NCBI GenBank assembly: GCA_013399855.1
Contig: VXAY01002814.1
Span: 1,031,568 to 1,095,567 of the forward strand
Direction: 5' to 3'
Length of the DNA stretch: 64,000 nt
From: Oxyruncus cristatus
Taxonomy: Eukaryota > Chordata > Aves > Passeriformes > Cotingidae
In this document: positions 25,500 through 37,445 of the stretch, one piece after another
How the letters are laid out: every line of letters starts with the position of its first letter
Numbering within the stretch: position 1 is the first letter of the stretch
The notes under the pieces: generated by a model
Database searches by the model: none
Seen by the model: the letters and a program-made list of their open reading frames with translations, nothing else
Told to the model about the DNA's origin: nothing
Made by a program: the position numbers and the translations under genes

Positions 25500-26900
25500 C
25501 CACTGGTATCTATCTGCCACCAGAAAAGATCTTCTTAAGACTTCTCTAATAAACTCAATAATGAATCCACCAAAATTTGAAGGAGAAAAACAAGGGCCAT
25601 GCCACTATTAGCAAATAAGAAACAAAGAAAAAACCTACTGATTTTGCTAAAAATAGATAACGAAAATATTTTCAACTCTGTGGTAAGACCAGAAAACAAC
25701 ATAAAGGTGTAATGGTCTACAGTACATCAAATTCATTGGAACTCATTATAAATCCCAAAATACAGAGAATAACTTTAATCCATTCACTTGGTCAATAATT
25801 TCTCTTACGTGCCAAAACAAAGCCAAACAAACAAACAAACAAGGGCAACAAGTTCACTTCCACATAGAAAGGACAAAGCATTTACTATACGAGTGTAATC
25901 AAATTCGGGTTTGTACCAGAAATATAAATAGTACAGATTGGAAAAATAATTAAATAAAAAAAGTATTTCATGCAATTCCAAGGAAAATTAGATGGCTGAC
26001 TGAAAAGGATACAAGTGTACACAATTCATTACATAGAACATGGTAACACTTGGCTAAAACTAGTGTGGAGTTCCTCACTTTAATAAGCACAGTCTTCACC
26101 CACAAATTAAAAATAAACAAATAAAAAAGATACGAGTATGACCTCACTTACTGGCAGTCGATCAAACTGCAATTTGTCCCAAGAGCTGGGAAGCCACTGC
26201 CTTATAACACGTCAAGAACTCTTGCTTATTGAACTGATCTGTATGAAGTCTGAATTTTTTTCTGTCTCCAGCAATTGCTTTTCCTATCAAAACATTTGGG
26301 TTTATGTAAATGACAACTTAATGGTTAATTGGAAATACAGCATGATGTTTAAAGTTGAATCATGCTCACTTAACTTTGGAGTATCCTTGTACCATCACCG
26401 AATAAAAGTACGTTTCCTGAAGCTGAGGGTTGTACAATACAGCAAACAGTCCGAACTCAGTGCAGTGCTGCTCATATTAATAGCAAACTTGAACAGCTAT
26501 ACAGAACAGTCTAAATCTTTAACATACATACATTACCATAACTTTAAACCCAGCAGTTTTCATTAATCATACAATGGCATGCTTATTCATTTACAGTCAG
26601 CTGATTAAAATACAGATATATAGTCCTGAACATCACAGAAATCGCAGGCACTCAGCCATTCATTCAAAATAGTGTTTTCTCAGCCTTGTTTCATCACTCA
26701 GCTACATATTTCAGATTACTAAAATTGTTAAAGATTCCAGCACAGAAATGGACAAGATCCTAAATAAAGACTGAAGGACATAAATTTTCTGCCACAACAA
26801 GGATAAAGCTCTAGGTACAGAATGCCTAGTTCAGTGCCCTCCATCCTACTACTGCAGCATTTCAAACATAATCAAAAGAAACTAATTTGAATTTTTGATA
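25500..26900. other. AT-rich segment with 3'-UTR-like texture on the minus strand
   Basis: Read on the minus strand this stretch is T-rich with TTTATATTT, TTTTTTATTTAATTATTTTT and a (TTTG)n run, resembling a long vertebrate 3' UTR. The + strand frame at 26138-26566 (142 codons) is the longest in the window but shows no domain. No adjoining coding exon or definite poly(A) site could be tied to it, so no gene is called. Confidence 0.2.
25824..25842. repeat. (CAAA)n microsatellite
   Basis: Four to five tandem CAAA units, followed by G. Simple repeat. Confidence 0.85.
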
Positions 26901-28954
26901 AGGAAAGCCTCAAAATAGCTTGATAAGCTACGGATAGACATCTGTAGCTTTAAATTTTTATTTCCATGAAGCCAATCATCTAAAACTGTTTGAAAGACAG
27001 GGAAGTATATGCTGGAAACAAAGTTATTTCTTAGAGAATGGGTCATCAATGTAGAGATCTTAAGTCATTTATTGTCCAAATCTATGTGACTCTTGCATGA
27101 GCTGAAAAGACACAGTTAAGATCCAAAGCACAATTTTATCTCTGACTGATGTCCTCTAAACATGTCATTTACTCAGGGGTTGTAGCTCAATCTGAAGACG
27201 CAACTTTTGAATATTTTTCAGAAAGGGTGCAATGGCTGCATCATTAAGCTTCTAATCATATAAATAGGCAAAAATTGGCAGTCACAGCAGCTCTGGAAGG
27301 TGGTTGAGGCAGGTAGAGATTTCCAGTTTGGAGGAATGACTGTTTCTTTGCCTATATTTCTGAAATGTATATGAAGGATAAGAAAGGAGCTACTGTAGAT
27401 TTCTACCATCAGCTTGTGAGAGCTTGAAGAAGAGAAAGATTTCAGAAAGCACAAACCAGGAGTTTTGGGCAAAGAATGAAAGGGACAAAGGTTGAGATGA
27501 AGGCTTTTAGATTACCTTGCATTATTTTGTTGTTCATTCTCTTTATAAAAGGCATTTCTCCTACAGTAAAGTATTCTTTTCATTTACAGAATATCTTTTC
27601 ACATTTTTTTCTTGGTATTTTTTTTTTAATTGGCACCCCTGATATTCGGCATTATTTACTGAATACCATTATTTACTGAATATACAATGGCACAAATACT
27701 AAATACATACTTTGTTAGTATGTATCTAGTATAGCTGCCTATTCCATGGGTTCATTTTTAAAGCATTGTTTTCCTACGAGAAAGTGTGGCTAACAACAAA
27801 ATAATGTACTAGCAAAGGTACTTCTTACATTGAGTCCTTAAAATTCAATGTTGCACTTTATAATTTCTACAAAGATTTCACAAACTTTTGAGCATATACC
27901 TTATGACTATTGCTGCACTTACCCATACAGACAGCTGGGAAAAGAATCAAGACAGGCTGATATATAGGACAATTTACAGATACAGTTTTCAGCTCGAGTG
28001 AAGCAGGTTTGATTATAAAAGATGGGGTTGAAGATACCTTGGTTTTTTAAAGTTCTTTTCTCCTATAAGGTACTTGGATAGCCATAAAATGTTTTCAATA
28101 AAGCAAAATCCTCATGTGTAAAGGTAACATTCTGGAAATGTGTTTAGAGTATTTTGTGATGGAATACCTAAAAAACTGTCTCACCACCAAAAGCTACTTC
28201 CAGTCTTTTCCGTATATCAAGTGCCACTGCTATTCAGTGACACCCTTTACCCTTTGGGCCTGATGCATCAGCCACTGAAACATGTTTACAGCCTTAGTGG
28301 CCTCTGCATCAGAGAGCCCCTTCACTTCTTACCCTGTGTCATGGTGTACCATCAGAGCCAAGTGGCAAAGGCAGCAGATGACATCACTCCCTTGTCTGGT
28401 AAGTGTTTGTATTTTAAAAAAACCCAAACCCAACAACATTTCATACCATGGAAATAATTATCATAATACTCCGCTATTATCTACATAGGCAATGCTGACC
28501 CACAAAAATAGAAATTTAGAATGTCTCTTTCATCCACATTTCACTTTTAACAAATAGAAATGTAATTTGTTCATTTATAAATTGAAAAGCAGAATACAGT
28601 GTTTGTCCATTATCTGCCTGATAAACTCATTCCAGTGAAACAACTGACAACAAATAATACAAACAATACCTGAAAGATCCCAGGGAAAATCAGGTACTGC
28701 ATACCTAATTCTGTTGGGGGTGCAGTTCTATGTAGCAAGAGCTATACAGTGGACCAATCTTTTATAGAATGGGTTAGTATTTCTAAAGCACTGTAAGGAG
28801 TCTTGCACACCATCAGACAGGATTGGTCATTATTCCTCTAATACTCATTGTCCAGCAGTGCATACATACAGGACTCAATAAGCTACATGTTTATAATTAT
28901 AATTTATGTACATGGTTCCACAAATTTTCTTGAAGAATGGCATTTTGCTGTGAA

Positions 28955-29110
28955 CTGAATGCAGAATCAGGAACCAAGAGCTGCTCTGTTCTAACCTTTC
29001 CTCCAGGTTCTTGAGTCTGCAGCCTTCAGCAAACCCCTACTGCATTTGTAAAATGAAGATATAAACACCTGCTTGCTTACCTAGGGAAGGGTACTGGACA
29101 ACTACTCAGC
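28955..29110 (+). repeat. Probable MIR-type fossil SINE
   Basis: GCATTTGTAAAATGAAGATA followed by TAAACACCTGCTTGCTTACC matches the order of the sense MIR phrase 'ATCTGTAAAATGGGGATAATAACACCTACCT'. The upstream CTGTTCTAACCTTTCCTCCA is also consistent. Diverged, not coding. Confidence 0.45.
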
Positions 29111-29424
29111 CTTCACAACCAAAAGCCAAGTCTGACAAATTCCCAATGTATTTGGCAAGGAAGGACAGCACAGTGCTCTGCAATCCCAGTGTCGCCTTGG
29201 CACCCTATTGCATTTTCTCTGTGTGCTTTCCAGGGCAAGTTTAAGCTTCTGTTTGACCTCCAAACCTATAGACAGTTACGGCTGGTAAACTATAATCACC
29301 TGACTTCAGGAGGATTAATTAGATGCCTAAAGGTAAGGAAATAAACAAATGTTTGTGGAGTGAGGGCTATGTTTGGTGAAGGGCCAATTTTCCCAACTGA
29401 TAATGTATAAATAAAAATCAGGCC

Positions 29425-29476
29425 TAATTTGCTTCCATTACTATGCTTTATATAATATATAATTGGAAGCAAATTA
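29425..29476. repeat. 13-bp perfect inverted repeat with AT-rich loop
   Basis: TAATTTGCTTCCA (29425-29437) and TGGAAGCAAATTA (29464-29476) are exact complements around a 26-base AT-rich loop. Could fold as a hairpin or extrude as a cruciform. No transposon ends are visible around it. Confidence 0.85.
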
Positions 29477-32407
29477 CATACTTTATTTTAAATTGTTTAC
29501 ATACAAATCTTATTTTCTTTAAAAGGAGAAATCAACAGCCATTTCTCTGTCATATATTACAAAGACGGAGCATAAGGAGCTTTTTATCTCATTACGTACT
29601 GAACTTAAACATTTGATATAACACTATCCAACAAAAATAAAATTGAATAAATAATAATCAAAAATAATCTCAAATGTTTATTAATCTAGGGCATTTTCAT
29701 ATTTGATGCACAGACAAGAATTTTAAAGTACTTTTTAAAAACTATTTTAAAAATACTACTTGTATTCTTCATACAAATTACAAGAAAATGACACATGCAA
29801 CTGAGAATGTTATTAAATAATATATATAGTTAACATTACTTTCGTTAAATTGTCACCATATTCCTCAAAATAACCTGAGGCTTTCTATTCAAAAGGAAGC
29901 AAAGTCTCACAAATACCAGTTAAACACTCCTTTTCTCAAAGATAACTCAGCAAAAAATGTTGCTGACTGCTAGCAGAGTGCTAAAACCTTAAATCTGTGA
30001 AACAAGACACAGATCATCAGCAGGAGTTCACACAAATGAAACCACTACTTTCACACCAAGGTTTAGAACAGCCTGATTTTCTTAAGTCTCTTAGTTCTCT
30101 CTCAGCCTCACTCCTCAGCTGAACAGATGTGAATATCGTTCTGGGTCTTTCACAAGTTAAAGCATAATTACTTGTTTGGTAAACTAGTGTGGGTACTTCC
30201 CACAGGCAGCAAAAGCAGAGTTACTACTACCAATCACAACCTTTAGAGCTCTGTTTTCTTGCAAGTACCAAGATACCACAACCCTGTGGAAGGACACATG
30301 AATAAAACAGACTTTTGTGAGATATGCAGTGAAAACAAACCCCATCAAACCAGACGATTTTTTCACTGCACAGATTATCAGACCAAAAAAATCACAAACA
30401 AATGGCCTAGATGGAACTTTCCAAGCTTGGGGGAAGAGGGAAAATAAAAGGATAAACTATCTTCCCTGCCTTCCTTGATTTTTTAAATGCTGATATCACC
30501 TATATTTCATCCCTAATTACAACTTCATATGACTTGTGTCAGTTCTTCTCACTTATGTCCATGACAGCTACATCTACCATAATCTGGAAAAGAAAATATA
30601 AAAAAATTATGTTCTTTGGGTCTAGAACACAAGCCTCTTTTCTTCAGTTGCTCTTTGAATAAGTTCCCTAACCTTGATTAAGCAATTAGGTGTTGTGAAC
30701 TTGTTCTACCCTGTAATGACTGAAGCTTCACAAGAAGACAAAATTCTCTGTTAAATCCTTATCACTTCTTCACAACAGACATCAGATTATGTAGAAATTA
30801 TTTGCAAGAATACAAATTACCTCATTTGCAGCCAAATTTGAAATTACACAAAATTTAGAAACATACATTGTTGCTCCTCTCCAACCATATTATATTTGGA
30901 TATACTAATGTCCATGGCTTTCTCTCCTTTGAGAGATTGATACCAGTCGTGAGATTTTTTACATGACCTGTATTTTTCCAAACTCCCTTGAAATGGTGTT
31001 GATAATTTAAAAGATATCATAAAGAATTTAATCTGTTAGCATGTTCCACTCCTCAAAAATGCAGTGGCAGAAACACTAATGTCTAATGTACTGCAAGCGG
31101 GGGGTAACACTGAGGATTCTGCTTGACAGAAAAAGTGCAGAAACAGAAGTCCGGCGGCCTAAGGAACACTGTTCGAGTAGTTCAGTCTCTTTTGCAAACA
31201 CTTTCCATGCAGTTCTGGATCCAAGTAACTCCAACAGTGTCTGTTTTCTAAGAAGACCAGATCCTTAATGGAAAAACTGCTGCTAGCTATGTGTTCATTA
31301 GAATTGGAAATGGAGAGTCACTCTTCTAGCCTGGAGCCAGAAGGTGGGCTATCTTGGAGGCAGGGCTGATAGCTTTTGAATACCAGATGAAGTCTATAGA
31401 TACAAGACTGGTGTCAAATGACAAGAGCCTTAAGCAGATGGATGACAGTGTGTGTGCACTATAGGCTGTTGTTAATTTACTAGCTAGAGATAATGCTTCT
31501 TTAAAATTAAAAATGAGTCATTGGAAAAGAGCCCAAGAGGCCATAGCCTGCAGATTTCAGGCCTCCTGGCAGGCCTGCATTGTGGGGGATACGTTTTTAC
31601 AGAATTATGAAAATTAAAATTGCATGTTAGAGAGAAAGAAAATGTAATTGTTTCTCTTACTAGCTATCTAAGCTATTCATAGTCTGGATTTGTAACTCAC
31701 AAATACACATTCAGTAAAATGGAGTAAACTAGTCATAGTAACTCATAGACAAGATATAGATGAGCAATGGCAAAAATATATAATATTAATGAACTTTTAA
31801 GTGGCAAGATGTAGTATTTATGTTTGTAACTATGCTTTCATTATTTAGCTATTGACTTAAGTTGGAAATAGCACTTTTCCTCTGCTTTGATCTTGGGATG
31901 AAAATTTCATGTCATATCTCTTGCAAGAGTGCCAATATATTTCCATATATTTTCATAACACAGACAGGGCTGTCTCATTGTTTCCTTGCTTCAAATATAA
32001 GACCAGACATCAGATCCCACGTAAAACTTCCGTGAGAGTCCAGTTTGATAAAGAAGCAATTTATTGCCAAAGCCAAAAAAGGAAACTGTAAAGAACTGTA
32101 AAAAACAACTACATGGGTCTATCACTTCCCATGCTACCATGTACTCTGAGGGGCACCATTTACTGTGCTGTGTAGAACTTACTGGGCCACTCACCACCAC
32201 CTAAGTTTAAGAAAACAGTGAAAAATTTAACCACTTGGCCATCCGGAGAGGCTGGATGTAGCTGTCTGTGCAGCCAAAACTGTTCTTGTCCCGTCTCCTT
32301 GCAGACAGAACACAAGGCTCACTTAGTTTCTAATCCACAACATCAGTGAGCTGATATAGAAAGCCTGCTACTCTGTTCCAACCCACCCCACACTGACTCA
32401 GCATCAC

Positions 32408-32460
32408 TGAGCTCAGCAGTGTTACTGATGGTTTACACGCATGTGAACGAGGGCAGAATC
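32408..32460. repeat. Possible sauropsid repeat fossil
   Basis: GTTACTGATGGTTTACACGC followed by ATGTGAACGAGGGCAGAATC parallels the recurrent motif 'GTTACACTGGTTTACACC.AGTGTAACTGAG..CAGAATC' of reptile and bird DNA. It appears inverted relative to 51027-51062. Family unnamed. Confidence 0.3.
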
Positions 32461-34499
32461 AAATATGTAAAGAGATGTTCTTCAAAGAAATGAGAAGAAA
32501 GAAGGAGAAGAATATGCATACAATGAATTAGCTATCCTGCATAATATACTACGATCAAGGTCACATACAAATATTTATGTCCAGTGCACTGCCCATGCCA
32601 TATGGTACCAATCCCTCTCAGACAGTGACAGTGACAGAGACCTCTGTGCACCAAATGGCCTTTTACAGCTTTAGTAAACTTTAAGACAAAAAGTATCTGC
32701 TATAGAGACTTCAGTCACAAACAAGTCCAGGAACCTCAGTGCAGCAGCAATGTTAAAGCACCTCTCATTTCCACTTGAAGGTGAAAGGCTGACTTTACAA
32801 AAAAGTTTCTCTCTTTTATTTCAGTCCTATACAACACCACCTGTCTCATCAGCAGGACCACTCTAAAGGGATGGGCCTCGAGGCACCTCAGTCCCAAGAT
32901 TCTCCATGCCTCATTCTTCATCCACGCTGCTAGTAATGTACCATCACTGGCACAGTTACACCTGAACACTCTGGTGCTGCCAAACACCTGGCTTGATTTT
33001 CCACTGTCCAAATGAAAAATAAGCATAATCTGCTTTTTGAGGATACAGCAAATGAGGGAGTTCATGACAAATTGTGTTGGTTTATGCAGAATAGTGATAA
33101 TAAGATACAAATGAGAATTTTTTGCTTAATGAATAATACTAATCACGTTTCAACAAATGCTGTGCCCTTCTAATTAGAGAGAATGCATAAAATCAGCTTA
33201 ATTTATTTGTGACTAGTTATACATAGTTTAAATATTTACTAGAGATTTACTCTAACGTTTGAAATTATTTTAAACAGCTCTTGCAGTAACAGCAGACCTA
33301 GTAATGTAAAGGAGGTTACAATTCTAACTTCTACCCTCCCTTTCGTTATGCAGTGTGTGATGTATACCCTCAGTTTTCAAGATGCAAGAGAAAGGATATT
33401 ATTGATTTACATGCTAATTCTCCAACTGTTACTAATTTTCTTGATTCCTGCTTCCAAAGTTGCACTTCCAACATTCATCACTGTAGTACACTAGAGGGGC
33501 TGAGCATCTTTTTCAATAAATTACAGGAACTATGACTAATTATAGTGATATTAACTATGCAAAGTAATGTGTAACTTAAAATGGATACGTTTATCATTTC
33601 AAATTATGCTTTTGACTCTTGATGGCCTAATACATGGATGCTTTTCCTTTTTTTAATACAGATTATGAACTGTGCTATATCTTTTTTAAAAATCTGTTTC
33701 ACAGATATAGGCATACCTTGTAAATTTGATGAATGGAAATAAATAATTTACATCCCATATAATGTTTAGTGAGTAGAGGACAAGATTAGTACCAAGGGCA
33801 AGTAGGGCCAAATCCAGATTGTTTTAGCAAAGCACTTATGATTCAGCTTGAACAGTGCCATCAGCATGTATTTGGCCTACAGGATTTGTCACATATACTT
33901 TATGTCTTCCCAATGCTAGCGAGCTCGTAGTGCAAGTCGCTTGGCTGACAATACCAGCAGTGTCAAGCAGTCAAAGCAAAAACATAAGTGCAAATGGCTT
34001 TCAACAGTATGCAGAGTATGTTGCAAAGGCTCATAATACAGAAGCTTTAAAGCAATGGCAATGCAGTTGTGCATGTGTAAGAACTCTGCACAGCAGTAGG
34101 GCTTTTTAGTGGCACCATATTGTTGTAGTTCTCCTTCCAGTCTGGGAGAAATGCAGCCTCTGTCATTTTTGCATTACCTCCTGTTTCATGGTACAGACAT
34201 ATAGCTCTTAGTAAGCAAACAAAATTAAGGAATAACAGACTGGTATGTTGCAGGGACATCACCAGAGGAACTAAAGTCCAAATGGACAGTGCCAAGTTTC
34301 TCTACAGATTTTACAGAAATTGACCACCAGAGACCAAAGAGTTTGGCCAGACCCTTCCAATTAGTTGGACTATTATTTTCCACTATGCCAAAATAGTCTA
34401 TGTGTTATTGTCTTAAAAAAAAAAAACATGCAGACATCACCAGGGGTTTACATCTGCACTTTGGACCTCTGCCATTAGTTCCCTATTAGCCAATAAATC

Positions 34500-34905
34500 C
34501 ACTTACTCTTCTGAGTATTGGGATGGATGCTCTTGTGCTTGGATGATACTCTCCTTAAAAACCTTTCCTGGACGTGTTTCCCCCTCAGAGCTGCCTCCCA
34601 TGGGATCTGACCATTAGTTTCCTTAACCAGTCAAAGTTGACTCTCCTGAGGTCCAGAGACTTCATTCTGCCACTCTCCTTCCTCTTTTCTCTCAGGATAT
34701 TGAACTCCATTCTATCATGGTCATTACAGCCAAGGCTACCACCAATTACCACATCCTCAACCAAACCTTTATTGTTAGTGGACAGCAGCAGATCCAGCTG
34801 TGAATCACTCCAGCTGGCCTTTCCAATACCTGTATCAAGAAGTTATTCCTGCCATCCTCCAAAAATCTTTTGACTGCTTTTCTCCCAACAGCTGCCTTTT
34901 CATCA
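34500..34905 (-). mobile_element. CR1 LINE ORF2 fragment (endonuclease C-terminus), decayed
   Basis: Translation of the minus strand gives diagnostic pieces of the CR1 ORF2 AP-type endonuclease: RFLEDGRNNFLIQVLE (about 34821-34872), then in another frame LDLLLSTNNKGLVEDV and GGSLGCNDHDRMEFNILRE. The NDHD at 34714-34725 corresponds to the endonuclease SDH motif, with Ser replaced by Asn. A TGA at 34585-34587 ends that frame, and homology resumes in a third frame (WEAALRGKHVQERF). So there are at least two frame breaks and the copy is dead. The open stretch between is about 70 codons. The + strand frame at 34574-34873 is its shadow. Confidence 0.85.
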
Positions 34906-35019
34906 GATGCAAGTTCTTCCAAAGGTAAAGGAAGTGTAAACTGATGTTGCCTTAATTAAAATGCCTTCAAAAATTATACAAAATTTCTAGTATTTTAGTA
35001 TTCTCCCACTGGGTACCTG

Positions 35020-35110
35020 TAGACAGCAATAAGATATCCCCTTAGCCTTCCCTTCTTAAAGCTGAGCAAATCCAACTCTCACACTCTCTTCATATGTAAT
35101 GAGCTCCTAA
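35020..35110 (-). mobile_element. CR1 LINE 3'-region fragment
   Basis: GGGTACCTGTAGACAGCAAT, then AAGATATCCCCTTAGCCTTC, CTTCTTAAAGCTGAGCAAAT and CCAACTCTCACACTCTCTTC match the antisense CR1 phrase '...AAGGTCTCCCC.GAGCCTTCTCTTCTCCAGGCTGAACAACCCCAACTCTCTCAGCCTGTCTTC'. It lies on the wrong side of the ORF2 fragment to be the same continuous insertion. A separate old copy or a rearrangement. Confidence 0.7.
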
Positions 35111-37334
35111 ATGCTTCATATATAGTGGTTCTGATTACTAAAAAAAATTTAATTCAAAGAAGCTTTTGTAGAAGACAATTTCTGAAACTATTTAAAATCA
35201 GAAGTGAAAATCACTTACTAGCATCATTTACAATTTTAAAGCACAGCTCACAGCTGTCCTAGTTATGCTCTTATCAATCTCTTCTGGACAAGTATTCTCA
35301 AGTCCTTTTCCTCATCTAATGTTTTCTAATTCTCCTCTCAAGAAAATTTACTCTCAGGAAGTCATTGAGAGTTCACAATCTAATTAAACAAAAACGCTGT
35401 ATGATAAAATTTACCACAGATGCATCAACCATGCTCCTTAAGTAGAGTTCAGAGATTCCCAAATTTGAAAATTCCTCATCAAAATCTAAGCCACTTCAGA
35501 AACTCTTCAAATAGTATGTCCAAGGCAAGGAATAATAAGGTTCTGTCCTTGCAAAGTCTTCCGAATCTCAACACAGTTCATTACCATTGTCACTTAGAAC
35601 AAACCCGTAGCTTTAACCAACATGAAAGCAATGAACAGTTTGTCTACAGTTCAGAACATTTCATGTGACTGATATTACAGATGCACTTTGCTTAGGCATC
35701 TAACTCTCACTTTTTACTTCTCAGGGAAAGGTGACAATTGAAAGTTCATATTCACTGAGTAACTACCAGGTGCAAAATTCCACACCACTATAAAATTGTC
35801 CTGTTTGTAAAGAGCATCTTTATGCCATGTTTTATGCTTTTATTACTATAGTTACAAAAACAAGAATTTCAGCCTTGGAGATCAGAATCCCAGATACCAG
35901 GTCAGCTGTATTATGGTTTGATGTAGTCCCAATGAAATGTTTTTATACTGTACCCTGTCTCAGTAGGTCTTCATTTCGATTGTATTTGATTTAGCTGTAA
36001 AACTCAAAAATTTAAGACATTTATGTTTAGATCTGCTCTGGTCTACTCTATGAGTCCCAGAACTCTAAATATTGTGGCACCATCCCCCAGATATTCCATT
36101 TTTCTGGTCATGCAGAGGTACAATAGGACTGCAAACAAATACTTGGAAAACAGCTGGAAGTCTACAGCCTGCTCTCCTTGCCAATATACATTAATTTAGA
36201 GACAGAAGACTAACAAATGAATTTGCTTTGCAGGGTGGAAGGAAGCCAAAACACTGCCATCATTTTATTCTGTGTGGAGAAGCAAAGTTCCTATATTAGA
36301 ATAAGAACAGACAAGGATGTGGAGGCACAGTATGACACACACTACAGACATGACCCTTTGGGGTCCAGTTGCAAACAGGAGATCCACTGTTGAGATTTTG
36401 AGGCTCGTAGCTAAGACTGTGAATCTCCAGTGTGGAATTGGCCATGTGGAATGACCATCTTCCCTCACATTCACCACTACTGCCTACAACTGTTAAGAGC
36501 TTTCCTAAGTCTTCTAAGCTTTTGCAATCACTGCACAGTCAAGAATGAACAGAGTCTGGGGACTGAGGAGAGGGGGGCAGGGGGAATGGATGCTTAGGAG
36601 TCCTGCTTCTCTTTCTCCACATTGTAGATTCCTGTAGATTGCTGATCCCACATAACTGAGTATTCCCCAAAAAACACTGATTTATTTCAAGGGTAGTGAT
36701 GCACAGCCTTTACCAATGTTTTTATTTTAAGACTAAAAGATACACAAATTGATATTTAAAGAGTGCTTCCTGGAGAATTTATAACATCCAAATCTCCCAC
36801 ATTGAGAACAGTGAGATTTCATGAAAGGAATGAAGAAATATAGCCATTTAAATTGTTCAGCATCATTAAAACCCTCCTAACTAGCTACTCCTAGAGAAGA
36901 AAAATACTACAGTTTGACAGACAAAATATTAGTTCCTCCTCAGACAGACTCTAAACAAGGGCTTAAGTGGGATATCAATGACTGAAATATACTCATTTTT
37001 CCTTAGCTTCTCCAGAGAAGATTTCCTATGATTCTAAATAGGAATAGTCTAATGGCTTTGACTCAACTGTGCTTCTGAACCTCAAGAAAGTAGGCTCTCT
37101 TCCCTAATGTCTTCTTTTTATCTGATATTAAGAGATGTTCAATTGCCTGTAAATTCTTTCATTAGCCACTACATTTCAGATTTTCAGAGGTATTGCGTAC
37201 CAGAACTCTGGCTTCAGAGGGAGGACAGTGTGCTGGAAGGTATCTATGTACAGTCCAACATCTTCATCAATTATATGTTACACTGAAAGGCACCAAATCA
37301 TCAGTATAAAGTGTCCTACACACGTGAAAATCGT

Positions 37335-37445
37335 CAGGCCCATTTTACAAAAGCTGACAACTCTAAACAGGTGGACTCAAAGAGCAGGGCTGATGCCAAA
37401 AGCCAAGGGGCAAAGCTGCGCAGACAGAATCCAACTACCAGCCAG
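37335..37445 (-). repeat. Weak MIR-like fossil
   Basis: GGCCCATTTTACAAAAGCTG followed by ACAACTCTAAACAG recalls the antisense MIR 'CCCATTTTACAGATGAGGAAACTGAGGC'. After that the match fades. Only a library search could confirm it. Confidence 0.25.

Larger units (their letters stand above)
26901..34499. other. Unique non-coding DNA
   Basis: About 7.6 kb without a supported gene. Includes a probable MIR fossil (28955-29110), a 13-bp perfect hairpin (29425-29476) and a possible repeat fossil (32408-32460). The 124-codon minus frame at 32736-33110 and the 105-codon frame at 28140-28457 show no recognised domain. Confidence 0.5.

Noticed and set aside
26138..26566. 142-codon open frame, the longest in the window
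   Set aside because: No domain, no start or splice context, and about one frame of this length is expected by chance in AT-rich DNA of this size.
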